From contig NZ_LTAQ01000012.1 in NCBI RefSeq assembly GCF_001590835.1, forward strand, positions 279,169 to 343,168: a stretch of 64,000 bases of DNA. The letters are read 5' to 3'. Shown here in pieces: positions 42,895 to 50,599 of this stretch (within the stretch, counting starts at the first letter, position 1; each line of letters starts with the position of its first letter). The notes beneath the pieces are model-generated. The model worked only from the letters and a program-made list of their open reading frames with translations, was not told the DNA's origin and ran no database searches. The position numbers and the translations under genes are program-made. This DNA comes from Bacillus gaemokensis. GTDB taxonomy: Bacteria; Bacillota; Bacilli; Bacillales; Bacillaceae_G.

Positions 42895-44610
42895 ATGCTG
42901 CGTCGATTTTTTTCTTACTATAAGCCATATAAAGGTTTATTCGTACTCGATTTTTCCTGTGCTGTCATTGCGGGGCTACTGGAACTTGGTTTTCCGCTTA
43001 TTGTGAATCAGTTTATTGATAAATTATTACCAGGACAAAATTGGACACTTATTTTGTGGGCTTGTATCGGTTTATTAGCAATTTATGTGCTAAATGCTGG
43101 CTTGCAATATGTTGTTACATATTGGGGACATATGCTCGGAGTTAATATTGAAACGAATATGCGTCAAAAGTTATTTGATCATGTCCAAAAGCTATCATTT
43201 CGATTTTTTGATAATAACAAGACAGGTCATTTAATTTCACGTCTTACGAATGATTTAATGGAAATTGGTGAAATTGCCCATCATGGACCAGAGGACTTAT
43301 TTATTGCGATTATGACTTTAGTTGGGGCATTTTCATTTATGATGCTAATTAACTGGAAGCTAGCACTTCTTACATTTTTAGTTATCCCATTCTTACTATG
43401 GTTAGCACTTTATTTCAATCGCAAGATGACAGGTACATTCAGACGTCTATTCTCAGACGTTGCTGACTTTAATGCATGTATTGAGAATAATGTTGGCGGG
43501 ATTCGTGTTGTACAAGCATTCGGAAACGAGAAGTTTGAGAAGGAGCAATTTGCAGTAAATAACGCTCGTTTTCGTACGACAAAGCTGATGGCATATAAAA
43601 TCATGGCGTTAAACTCATCGATTAGTTATATGCTTATGCGTCTTGTGACATTGTTTGTATTGATATGCGGGACTTGGTTTGTATTGCAAGGAGAATTAAC
43701 ATATGGCGGATTTATTGGTTTTGTATTATTAACGAATATTTTCTTCCGTCCAATTGAAAAAATTAATGCTGTAATTGAAAGTTATCCAAAAGGAATCGCA
43801 GGTTTTAAAAGATATGTGGAACTATTAGACACAGAACCAGACATTGTAGATTCTAAGAATGCAATTGAAGTAAAACAGGTACATGGTGATATTCAATATA
43901 ACAACATTACTTTCGGATATGAAAAACAAGAGCCGATTTTAAAAAATATTGATTTGAAAATTCGTGCAGGAGAAACGGTTGCTTTTGTTGGACCATCAGG
44001 TGCAGGAAAAACAACATTATGTAGCTTATTACCACGTTTTTATGAGCTTGCAGATGGCTCTATCACAATCGACGGTATTGATACGAAGGACATGACGCTA
44101 TCATCACTTCGTAAGCAGATTGGGATTGTACAGCAGGATGTATTTTTATTTTCTGGAACGATTCGAGAGAATATTGCTTACGGAAATTTACAAGCGCCAG
44201 AATCTGAAATTTGGAAAGCGGTTAAGCGTGCACAGTTAGAGGATTTAATTTACTCTCAGCCAGACGGATTAGATACAGTCATTGGTGAGAGAGGCGTGAA
44301 ACTTTCAGGGGGACAAAAACAGCGTTTAGCAATCGCGCGTATGTTCCTGAAAAACCCGCCGATTTTAATTCTAGATGAAGCAACCTCTGCGCTGGATACG
44401 GAAACGGAATTAGCAATTCAACAATCACTTGCTGAACTAGCAGTTGGCCGCACAACATTAGTAATTGCCCACAGGCTTGCGACGATTAAAAATGCGGATC
44501 GAATTATTGTTGTAAATAAGGATGGTATCGCTGAGCAAGGTTCACATGAAGAATTAATTAAGCAGGGTGGAGGCTATAGCAGACTATACGAAGCACAGTT
44601 TAGTTCATAG
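42895..44610 (+). CDS. ABC exporter, fused membrane and ATPase domains
   Basis: 571-residue half-transporter of the multidrug/lipid exporter type. Six helices lie in residues 15-300, then the ATPase domain with Walker A GPSGAGKTT, signature LSGGQKQR, Walker B ILILDEATSALD and the H-loop in VIAHRLAT. ATG follows AAGGGAGG. It probably acts as a homodimer. The Fur-like box upstream suggests iron-linked expression, perhaps export of a siderophore, haem or metal-related compound; that is inference. Confidence 0.9.
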   Translation: MLRRFFSYYKPYKGLFVLDFSCAVIAGLLELGFPLIVNQFIDKLLPGQNWTLILWACIGLLAIYVLNAGLQYVVTYWGHMLGVNIETNMRQKLFDHVQKLSFRFFDNNKTGHLISRLTNDLMEIGEIAHHGPEDLFIAIMTLVGAFSFMMLINWKLALLTFLVIPFLLWLALYFNRKMTGTFRRLFSDVADFNACIENNVGGIRVVQAFGNEKFEKEQFAVNNARFRTTKLMAYKIMALNSSISYMLMRLVTLFVLICGTWFVLQGELTYGGFIGFVLLTNIFFRPIEKINAVIESYPKGIAGFKRYVELLDTEPDIVDSKNAIEVKQVHGDIQYNNITFGYEKQEPILKNIDLKIRAGETVAFVGPSGAGKTTLCSLLPRFYELADGSITIDGIDTKDMTLSSLRKQIGIVQQDVFLFSGTIRENIAYGNLQAPESEIWKAVKRAQLEDLIYSQPDGLDTVIGERGVKLSGGQKQRLAIARMFLKNPPILILDEATSALDTETELAIQQSLAELAVGRTTLVIAHRLATIKNADRIIVVNKDGIAEQGSHEELIKQGGGYSRLYEAQFSS

Positions 44611-44757
44611 GTCTGAAATAGTAGAATGTGACAAATGGAATAATGAATGTTTCAGTAGCTTTCACAAATCAGAAGACTTTGTATATGTAATTTTAAAGGA
44701 ATTAGCGTACCATATAGGTAGGCAATGAAAAGATACATATATGGGAGGCTATAAAAA

Positions 44758-45069
44758 ATGATTGTAACAACAACTTCTACTATTCAAGGGAAAGAAATTA
44801 CCCAGTATATTGATATTGTAAACGGTGAAGCAATTATGGGTGCAAATATTGTGCGCGATTTATTCGCTTCTGTTCGTGACGTTGTCGGTGGTCGTGCAGG
44901 TGCATATGAAAGTAAACTAAAAGAAGCGCGTGACATTGCAATGGAAGAGATGAAAACTCTTGCGAAGCAAAAAGGTGCAAATGCAATTGTTGGCATTGAT
45001 GTGGATTATGAAGTAGTTCGCGAAGGAATGTTAATGGTTGCGGTAAGTGGTACTGCTGTACGTATATAA
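44758..45069 (+). CDS. YbjQ/UPF0145 family protein
   Basis: 103-residue cytoplasmic protein of the YbjQ (DUF74) family, sometimes called a heavy-metal-binding domain and known to form pentamers. The core [30 protein letters not shown] and [16 protein letters not shown] pattern is complete. ATG follows GGGAGG. It is monocistronic with a strong terminator. The function is not established. Confidence 0.9.
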   Translation: MIVTTTSTIQGKEITQYIDIVNGEAIMGANIVRDLFASVRDVVGGRAGAYESKLKEARDIAMEEMKTLAKQKGANAIVGIDVDYEVVREGMLMVAVSGTAVRI

Positions 45070-45075
45070 AGCGTC

Positions 45076-45106
45076 AAAAAAGCCGTGCTTCGTGCACGGC
45101 TTTTTT
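45076..45106 (+). terminator. Terminator of ybjQ-like gene
   Basis: AAAAAAGCCGTGC/GCACGGCTTTTTT, a very strong hairpin. Confidence 0.95.
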
Positions 45107-45125
45107 ATGTTGTATATTGTCGAAC

Positions 45126-45207
45126 CGCCGATATTCTATGTCGAGTGGTCGATATATTTTGAAAATCGCCGATATCCTATGTTGAATTATCGATATTTCT
45201 TGGGAAA
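45126..45207. repeat. 41-base tandem repeat, two copies
   Basis: Unit CGCCGATATYCTATGT...TCGATATWTYTTGRRAAAT at 45126-45166 and 45167-45207, about 80% alike. Partial GTCGATATA pieces lie on both sides. It lies between the convergent ybjQ-like and ABC-F genes. Confidence 0.75.
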
Positions 45208-45240
45208 TGGTAGCGGCCTCGTCGATATATAGGGAAGACA

Positions 45241-46875
45241 CTAGAGGGCTTCCTTACAATTCTTGATTTTCTCCAATAAATGCTCATATTCTCGTTCAAG
45301 AAGTAAAATGTCATCATGCCGATCAGGCATGGAAATACGACTGATGATTTCGGTTAATTTTGTTTGTAAACGCAATAATTCTTGCTCGGTAGTATTTACA
45401 GAAGTTTGTTCCGTTCGTTTTATATATTGCTCATAACTTCCGTGGAAGAGTCGTGGTTCAGTTTCATCTATGTGTAAAATATGATCTGCAACCGAACGAA
45501 TAAAGGCACGGTCATGGCTAATAAAAAGCACGGTTCCAGGATATTCTTGTAGCATCTGTTCTAATTCTTCCTGCGTCGTTAAATCTAAATAGTTTGTTGG
45601 TTCATCGAGCAGAAGCATATTATAATTTCCTAAAAATACTTTCGCCAGTGCTACCTTTGTTCGCTCGCCACCGCTTAATACGTGCACAGGTTTATAGACA
45701 TCTTCGCGCCGGAAAAGAAGGCGGGCTAGTATCGTTCTAACAAATGCCTCTGTATAATTCGTTTCTTCTAAAACATTCTCTAAAATTGTTTGATCCGTTT
45801 TTAAAATAGATAACGTTTGTTCAAAGTAGCCAATTTTACAGCTTTTTGAAAGCTGAATACCACGCTCATTTGCAAGGATCATTTTGAATAATGTTGTTTT
45901 ACCGCTTCCGTTAGCTCCTAAAATAGCAAGTTTCGCACCAGGAGCGGCACTGCCGTTCATATTTTGAAATAGTGTACGACTTCCGAGTCTTTTCGTTGTT
46001 TTATTAAGCTGTATAGCTGTTTTACTATGAATCGGCGCATGGTATTGTACATCAAACTGAGCATTAGAGAATTCCTTTGGTTTTTCTTTCTTTTCTAGTT
46101 TTTCGAGTCTCGTTTCTAATGCTTTTGCTGCCTTGCTAACATTCTCTTGGCTGTGGGCGGCGGCTAGTTTATACAGTTTAGACTCAGAAGAACTATATCT
46201 AGTTGGAATTTTTGTCATACCAGAAGCGCGCTGCTTTCTGTGTAAAATAGATTGTTCTAAGCGCTTCTTTTCTTGCACATATTGTTCATATTCAGCTTGC
46301 TTTTCGATGCGTTCGTGTTCTTTCTGTTCACGATAATTTGAGTAGTTTCCTCTATATTCGCGAACAGTACCGTCTTCAATTTCAATGATTTTTGTACAAA
46401 TGGTATCAAGGAACGCTCTATCGTGAGAGATTAAAACAAGTGTTCCTTTATAAGATAAGAAGGCTTGCTCTAATTGTTCCGTACCGGTCATATCTAAATG
46501 GCTGGTCGGTTCATCTGCAAATAAAACGGAAGCTTCCTGCTCAAGGGCATGAGCGATCTTTAAGCGCATTCGTTCACCGCCGCTCATTGCATCTGAAACG
46601 TTTGAAATGCTCCACTTTCCTTTTGCAAGGGAAGAGGCTGTTTCTAACGTTTCTTCACTTAACTGAGGAATAATGGCGATAGAGCCGTGGTGCGTAACAG
46701 TACCTTCATCAGGTTCTATTTCTTTGCTTAAAATTTGTAATAGTGTAGACTTTCCAGCCCCGTTGATTCCAACAATACCGATGCGGTCATGCGCTCTGAT
46801 TTCAAGTGATTGTAACGTAAATATGGTGCGATCACCAAAGCTCTTTTCAATGTTACGTGCGAATAAAATGGTCAT
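45241..46875 (-). CDS. ABC-F ribosome-protection ATPase, Vga/VmlR-like
   Basis: 544-residue soluble protein with two ABC domains and no membrane segments. Walker A motifs are GINGAGKST and GANGSGKTT, signatures MSGGERMRL and LSGGERTKV. A charged interdomain linker (about 185-265) would reach the peptidyl-transferase centre, and a C-terminal helical extension follows. The layout fits antibiotic-resistance ABC-F factors that displace lincosamides, streptogramin A or pleuromutilins. ATG comes immediately after the T7 of a terminator, and GGGAGG of the hairpin is the ribosome site, so attenuation also controls translation. Drug specificity cannot be read from sequence. Confidence 0.85.
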   Translation of the reverse strand: MTILFARNIEKSFGDRTIFTLQSLEIRAHDRIGIVGINGAGKSTLLQILSKEIEPDEGTVTHHGSIAIIPQLSEETLETASSLAKGKWSISNVSDAMSGGERMRLKIAHALEQEASVLFADEPTSHLDMTGTEQLEQAFLSYKGTLVLISHDRAFLDTICTKIIEIEDGTVREYRGNYSNYREQKEHERIEKQAEYEQYVQEKKRLEQSILHRKQRASGMTKIPTRYSSSESKLYKLAAAHSQENVSKAAKALETRLEKLEKKEKPKEFSNAQFDVQYHAPIHSKTAIQLNKTTKRLGSRTLFQNMNGSAAPGAKLAILGANGSGKTTLFKMILANERGIQLSKSCKIGYFEQTLSILKTDQTILENVLEETNYTEAFVRTILARLLFRREDVYKPVHVLSGGERTKVALAKVFLGNYNMLLLDEPTNYLDLTTQEELEQMLQEYPGTVLFISHDRAFIRSVADHILHIDETEPRLFHGSYEQYIKRTEQTSVNTTEQELLRLQTKLTEIISRISMPDRHDDILLLEREYEHLLEKIKNCKEAL

Positions 46876-46882
46876 AAAAAAA

Positions 46883-46905
46883 CCTCCCTAGTTTCACTAG
46901 AGAGG
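46883..46905 (-). promoter_or_regulatory. Attenuator terminator abutting the ABC-F start codon
   Basis: Minus-strand CCTCTCTAGT-GAA-ACTAGGGAGG followed by T7 and then ATG. Its 5' arm (complement of 46896-46907) can pair instead with the complement of 47005-47017, a 12-bp helix with one bulged A, giving an antiterminator. Confidence 0.75.
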
Positions 46906-46921
46906 ATAGACGTCGTCCGTA

Positions 46922-46968
46922 TATGTAAAAATCGTGCGGAAATAAGCGATGCACATATTTTTACATGT
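46922..46968 (-). promoter_or_regulatory. Central stem-loop of the ABC-F leader
   Basis: ATGTAAAAAT-GTGC pairs with GCAC-ATTTTTACAT around a 13-base loop. It fits between the two antiterminator arms and would bring them together. Confidence 0.6.
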
Positions 46969-47026
46969 CGCGATAAAAGAAAGTATCGACAAATGGACAG
47001 ACTAATCCTCTTCTAGTTTTCATCAT
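46961..47026 (-). CDS. Leader ORF 2 of the ABC-F attenuator, 20-21 aa
   Basis: ATG-ATG opens a short frame reading (M)MKTRRGLVCPFVDTFFYRDM then TAA. Codons for KTRRGL overlap the antiterminator arm at 47005-47017, so a paused ribosome here would decide which hairpin forms. Its ribosome site is weak (AGTGA). A translated leader in a resistance-gene attenuator is a known arrangement; this peptide is my inference. Confidence 0.45.
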   Translation of the reverse strand: MMKTRRGLVCPFVDTFFYRDM

Positions 47027-47065
47027 TTTTGTTCACTATTTGTGATGGATGAATAAATAAGAGAA

Positions 47066-47077
47066 TTAGAACTTCAT
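47066..47077 (-). CDS. Leader ORF 1, three codons (MKF)
   Basis: ATG-AAG-TTC-TAA, with GGAAGG 11 bases upstream, located right after the predicted transcription start. Very short upstream ORFs are known in leaders of ABC-F resistance genes in Firmicutes. It could hold initiating ribosomes when drug is bound. Confidence 0.35.
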   Translation of the reverse strand: MKF

Positions 47078-47112
47078 TGGCCGGGTTACCTTCCTTTCAT
47101 AATATTACTTGT

Positions 47113-47142
47113 ATTGTATGCGTATACAAACAAATTTGTCAA
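47113..47142 (-). promoter_or_regulatory. SigA promoter of the ABC-F leader
   Basis: Minus-strand TTGACA (47142-47137), 18-base spacer, TACAAT (47118-47113). Transcription would start near 47105, giving a leader of about 230 bases. Confidence 0.7.
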
Positions 47143-47345
47143 ACCAATTCATGGTTATTATTTTTGAAATGTTCATTGTATAGTTTCGCTTTTGCTAGTG
47201 CTTCTTTATCATTTGAAATTTCATCTGGTACATTGGCATCACCGATAATGTAGCCCTCAAAAGAAGAGCCGACAAAATCCAAGATATATTGAAATTGTGC
47301 GATAAGGGGCAGTGCTTTTAGCTTTGCTAATTCTCCAATTCGCAC
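47139..47345 (-). CDS. Hypothetical protein, 68 aa
   Basis: GTG preceded by AAGGGGTG opens a 68-codon frame. The product is acidic and soluble (MRIGELAKLKALPLIAQFQYILDF..., ends HFKNNNHELV). It is not recognised. Its stop overlaps the -35 of the ABC-F promoter, so read-through from this gene could also feed the leader. It lies downstream of the LysR-type gene on the opposite end of the same strand run. Confidence 0.6.
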   Translation of the reverse strand: MRIGELAKLKALPLIAQFQYILDFVGSSFEGYIIGDANVPDEISNDKEALAKAKLYNEHFKNNNHELV

Positions 47346-47375
47346 TCTGCTTCACCCCTTTCGTATATATTGTAA

Positions 47376-47397
47376 ACCTTCACACTAATGTGAAGGT
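47376..47397 (-). terminator. Weak hairpin after the LysR-type gene
   Basis: ACCTTCAC/GTGAAGGT stem overlapping the stop codon. Only a short TTTAC tail follows, so termination may be partial. Confidence 0.45.
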
Positions 47398-48290
47398 CAA
47401 CTCTGTTTTTTTGCAAATGATTGAACATGATCTAAAAAGACTTGAATGGCTTTGGAAGGAATAAAGTATTTCCCACGAACGATGGAAAAGGGGCGGATGA
47501 GTTTTTCGTTTGGAACCTCAACGTGGAAGAGTTCTTTTGCTTGTAACTCTTTTCTTACGGTCCAGTCAGAAAGGATCGCGATGCCAAGCCCAGCAGCAAC
47601 GGCTTCTTTCACGCTTTGTATGCTACTAAATGTAAAGAAGCGCCTCATCTTTAAGTGATGGTGGTGGATAAAGCGATCGCTATAGGCGCGTGTTCCAGAT
47701 CCTGTTTCTCTGAGAATCCATACTTGGTTTTGTAGTGAATCCTCATCTACTGTAGATACAGTTAGAAGGGGATGCTTTGGCGGGACGACGAGTTTCATTT
47801 CATCTTCCATAAATGTCTCTACATCCATATCGGTGTATACGACTTGCCCCTCCACTAAGCCGATATCAATTTGATTGGAGCGAATACTTTGGAGCACTTC
47901 TTCTGTATTAGAGATAAGTGTATGTACTTCAACGCGCGGGTTTTCATTTGCGAAGCGCGCTAATATTTTTGGGAGTAAGTACTCGCCAATCGTAAAGCTT
48001 GCTCCGATGCGCAAAGTTCCTGTGACAACGTTATGTAATTCGTTAATTTCTTGTTTGGCTTCTTCATAAAGCGATAGCATCTGCTTTGCATGAATGTATA
48101 AAATGTTGCCAGCCTCCGTAACTTGGACATGCTTTGGGGACCGCTGAATAAGCGTCGTACCAAACTCGTTTTCCAAATTACGAATATGCATGCTGACGCC
48201 AGGCTGTGAGAGATTTAACAGTTCGGCAGCGCGAGAGAAATGCTGCTGTTCGACAACGGTAACAAATATTTTTAAAATGTCGACGTTCAT
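47397..48290 (-). CDS. LysR-family regulator, CysL-like
   Basis: 297-residue LTTR. The N-terminal winged helix is MNVDILKIFVTVVEQQHFSRAAELLNLSQPGVSMHIRNLE split as usual, and the effector domain follows from about 90. ATG at 48290 after GGAGTG is the family start; the frame is open to 48314. It is divergent from a YeiH-type membrane gene, a pairing seen in many bacteria where the regulator controls that gene. The resemblance is to YwfK/CysL, but the effector is not known. Confidence 0.88.
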   Translation of the reverse strand: MNVDILKIFVTVVEQQHFSRAAELLNLSQPGVSMHIRNLENEFGTTLIQRSPKHVQVTEAGNILYIHAKQMLSLYEEAKQEINELHNVVTGTLRIGASFTIGEYLLPKILARFANENPRVEVHTLISNTEEVLQSIRSNQIDIGLVEGQVVYTDMDVETFMEDEMKLVVPPKHPLLTVSTVDEDSLQNQVWILRETGSGTRAYSDRFIHHHHLKMRRFFTFSSIQSVKEAVAAGLGIAILSDWTVRKELQAKELFHVEVPNEKLIRPFSIVRGKYFIPSKAIQVFLDHVQSFAKKQS

Positions 48291-48311
48291 TGTATTCACT
48301 CCATTTCTTTT

Positions 48312-48421
48312 CATTTGGCTAATTTGAGTGGCTTCGCGTCATCTTGTGAGGCAAAAAGCGCCTCTTTGTCAGGAGCTTCATCCCCCTTCCATTCTGAACG
48401 AACCGCCGCCGCTTTTCTTTT
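48312..48421 (-). repeat. Dispersed repeat family 2, copy d (inverted)
   Basis: Read on the minus strand: GAAAAGCGGCGGCGGTTCGTTCAGAAT, GGGGGATGAAGCTCC and AAAGAGGCGCTTTTTGCCTCAC, matching copies a-c. It fills most of the LysR/YeiH intergenic space. Confidence 0.75.
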
Positions 48422-48506
48422 AATTTTATCATAAGTTTTCTTGATGATTGAGATTGTATATTGGTATTAAACTTATTATTGGAATGCTTTTATAATGGAA
48501 ATATAA

Positions 48507-48522
48507 GAAACGTGCATGTTTC
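48507..48522. promoter_or_regulatory. Inverted repeat near the yeiH promoter
   Basis: GAAACGTGCATGTTTC, one mismatch from perfect symmetry, 10 bases after a TATAAT at 48491. A possible operator for the divergent LysR regulator. Confidence 0.35.
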
Positions 48523-48547
48523 AATATGATTATTGGAGTGGTACAAA

Positions 48548-49570
48548 GTGGAACAAACATTGATTATACAAAAAAAGAAGCGTCTCGGTTTTTCGCAAGG
48601 GATTGGGATTACGTTATTAATCGCTATTGCCGCGAAATATTTAGCAGAGCTTCCATTTTTAAATATTATGGGGCAATTGGTTATTGCTATTCTAATTGGG
48701 ATGATTTGGAGAGCTACAATTAGTGTGCCTTATGAAGCAATCGCAGGAACGAATTTTGCTAGTAAGAAGTTACTTCGGTTCGGAATTATTTTACTCGGTA
48801 TGCGTTTGAATTTAGTTGATATCGCGAAGGCTGGTTCGAAAGTATTGGTTATTGCCGCGGTTGTCATAGCATTTACGCTTGTTGTTGTGTATGCATTAAC
48901 ACGTGTTTTTAAAGTAGAGAAAAAGCTTGGGATTTTAACGGCATGTGGGACGGCAATTTGCGGCGCGGCCGCGGTCGTGGCCATTGCACCGCAAGTGAAA
49001 GCGAAGGATGATGAAACGGCAGTTGGTGCTGCAATTATCGCGATTTTAGGTACGATTTTTACGTTGATTTATACTTTATTATATCCAGTGCTAGGATTAT
49101 CTCCTTATGGCTACGGTGTATTCTCTGGAGCGACGTTGCATGAAATCGCACACGTTATCGCTGCTGCAGCGCCGGGCGGAAGTGTATCTGTTGATATTGC
49201 AGTAATTGTAAAGTTAACGCGCGTTGCTATGCTTGTGCCAGTGGCAATTTTAATCGGTCTATGGTTTAAGCGTAGTGAAGGAGAAGGGCAAAAAGGTTCA
49301 TGGCGTGACCTTCCGATTCCATGGTTCATTTTTGGGTTTTTAGCAATGAGCGCCATTCATTCGCTAGGTGTTATACCAGAGTTTGTAGCAGGATATATTG
49401 TAGTCATTGCTTATATGCTCATTGCAATGGCAATGGCAGGGCTTGGTTTAAATGTAGAGTTTACGACGTTCCGCAAATTAGGAAGTAGAGCATTTGTAGC
49501 AGGATTAGTAGGTTCTGTTTGCCTTACGGTTCTTGGATATATTCTTGTATATGCATTAGGCTTTATGTAA
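48548..49570 (+). CDS. YeiH/UPF0324 family membrane protein
   Basis: 340-residue membrane protein with about ten helices and the family core [42 protein letters not shown] and [18 protein letters not shown]. The start is GTG at 48548, with GGAGTGG six bases upstream; an ATG at 48533 in frame has no site. The family may export sulfur or small organic anions, and the function is not proven. The gene is probably under the divergent LysR-type regulator. Confidence 0.88.
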   Translation: MEQTLIIQKKKRLGFSQGIGITLLIAIAAKYLAELPFLNIMGQLVIAILIGMIWRATISVPYEAIAGTNFASKKLLRFGIILLGMRLNLVDIAKAGSKVLVIAAVVIAFTLVVVYALTRVFKVEKKLGILTACGTAICGAAAVVAIAPQVKAKDDETAVGAAIIAILGTIFTLIYTLLYPVLGLSPYGYGVFSGATLHEIAHVIAAAAPGGSVSVDIAVIVKLTRVAMLVPVAILIGLWFKRSEGEGQKGSWRDLPIPWFIFGFLAMSAIHSLGVIPEFVAGYIVVIAYMLIAMAMAGLGLNVEFTTFRKLGSRAFVAGLVGSVCLTVLGYILVYALGFM

Positions 49571-49577
49571 GGGAAAG

Positions 49578-49607
49578 AAAGGAGGCATAGTAGATATGCC
49601 TCCTTTT
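49578..49607 (+). terminator. Terminator of the YeiH-type gene
   Basis: AAGGAGGCATA/TATGCCTCCTT with T4. Confidence 0.9.
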
Positions 49608-49746
49608 GTTATTTAGGAACAAGGGTGGAGCCTTCAGTGTCGATTCATAAAGGGCAGTATTCTTCTTTGGTGATTCGGATTTTGTTGTCTCGAATTAGAA
49701 ATGGCTGCGATTCATATCTCTATCTTGTGAAATATTTTCCATTAAT

Positions 49747-49766
49747 AAGTAAAGATATCTTTACTT
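49747..49766. promoter_or_regulatory. Perfect 20-bp palindrome before XRE gene
   Basis: AAGTAAAGATATCTTTACTT, fully symmetric, ending 15 bases before the start codon of the regulator. A strong candidate for an autoregulatory operator. Confidence 0.6.
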
Positions 49767-49781
49767 TCGAAGGTGGAGCCT

Positions 49782-49979
49782 ATGGGTGTGAAAAATAGAA
49801 TTAAAGAACTAAGAAAGCAAAATCATATTACGCAAATTGAAATGGCGAAAGCGATGCAAGTGACAAGGCAGACGATTGTAGCGATTGAAAATCATCATTA
49901 CAATCCAAGTTTAGAATTATCGCTAAAGCTTGCAAAGTATTTTGGGATGAGTGTGGAGGAGATATTTTCGTTGGAATGA
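49782..49979 (+). CDS. XRE-family HTH regulator, 65 aa
   Basis: Single helix-turn-helix domain (MGVKNRIKELRKQNHITQIEMAKAMQVTRQTIVAIENHHYNPSL split over helices 1-4). This is the small transcription-factor class that often precedes a membrane protein gene. ATG at 49782 follows AGGTGGA; GTG at 49773 is in frame but is itself inside the ribosome site. The next gene starts 14 bases after the stop. Self-regulation through the upstream palindrome is likely. Confidence 0.9.
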   Translation: MGVKNRIKELRKQNHITQIEMAKAMQVTRQTIVAIENHHYNPSLELSLKLAKYFGMSVEEIFSLE

Positions 49980-49992
49980 GGGGGGAATGAGA

Positions 49993-50208
49993 ATGCAAGA
50001 TGAATATGAAAGACATCAATCAGATAAAGCGTTTAAATTTTTAGGATTGTTTTATACAATCAGTTTAGCGATATGGGGTATGTATAATCTTATTGTTTAC
50101 GGAAGTGCTGGAACACCATTCATTCTTTTTGTTACTGGACAATTTATATACTTTTTTGTGAACTATTGGCCGAAGTGGCAGTTTAGAAAAAAGGAAGAGC
50201 ATGAGTAG
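49993..50208 (+). CDS. Small membrane protein, partner of XRE regulator
   Basis: 71 residues with two hydrophobic helices (FKFLGLFYTISLAIWGMYNLIVY and PFILFVTGQFIYFFVNYW, each split by polar ends) and a basic C-terminus. ATG at 49993 is seven bases after GGGGGG; ATG at 49987 is also possible. It is tightly coupled to the XRE gene. I do not recognise a named family. The pair resembles other regulator plus small-membrane-protein pairs in Firmicutes whose role is unknown. Confidence 0.75.
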   Translation: MQDEYERHQSDKAFKFLGLFYTISLAIWGMYNLIVYGSAGTPFILFVTGQFIYFFVNYWPKWQFRKKEEHE

Positions 50209-50259
50209 AAATCTGGATGGTGTAGAGCTTTATAAATAGATAAATAAAGGGAGAAAAGA

Positions 50260-50487
50260 ATGGGATTAGCAGTTTTATGCGTAATTGCAGCGTTATTTGC
50301 ATATATATGGGGTATGCAAAATTTTATTCAAAGTCCAGTGCCGAGTGTACTTGTTGTCATTGGAGTCGTAGGTTTGTCGTATTCTTTATTATTATCAGCG
50401 CACTATTATAAGACAGCAACAAGTGTTTTAGTTGGCTTTGTTTTTTTAACGTGTGGGTGTACAATTCAAAAAATATTAGTTCCGTAA
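50260..50487 (+). CDS. Small membrane protein, 75 aa
   Basis: Three hydrophobic segments (LAVLCVIAALFAYIWG; VPSVLVVIGVVGLSYSLLLSA; ATSVLVGFVFLTCGCTIQ). ATG follows AAGGGAG. It comes 51 bases after the previous membrane gene in the same direction, so it probably belongs to the same transcript. No family is recognised. The CGC near the end might be modified or structural. Confidence 0.7.
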   Translation: MGLAVLCVIAALFAYIWGMQNFIQSPVPSVLVVIGVVGLSYSLLLSAHYYKTATSVLVGFVFLTCGCTIQKILVP

Positions 50488-50599
50488 AATCTGTGTATAT
50501 GAAAAGGGGTGTGCACAGATTTTTTTGCGGTTTTTCACAAAAAACACTTGAAAGTTACGTTGCGTCATCTTTTACAATAAGGGAGAAAGGGTGATGGGA

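Noticed and set aside
45047-45232. 61-codon ORF after the ybjQ-like gene
   Set aside because: It runs through a strong terminator and the 41-base tandem repeats and has no ribosome site.
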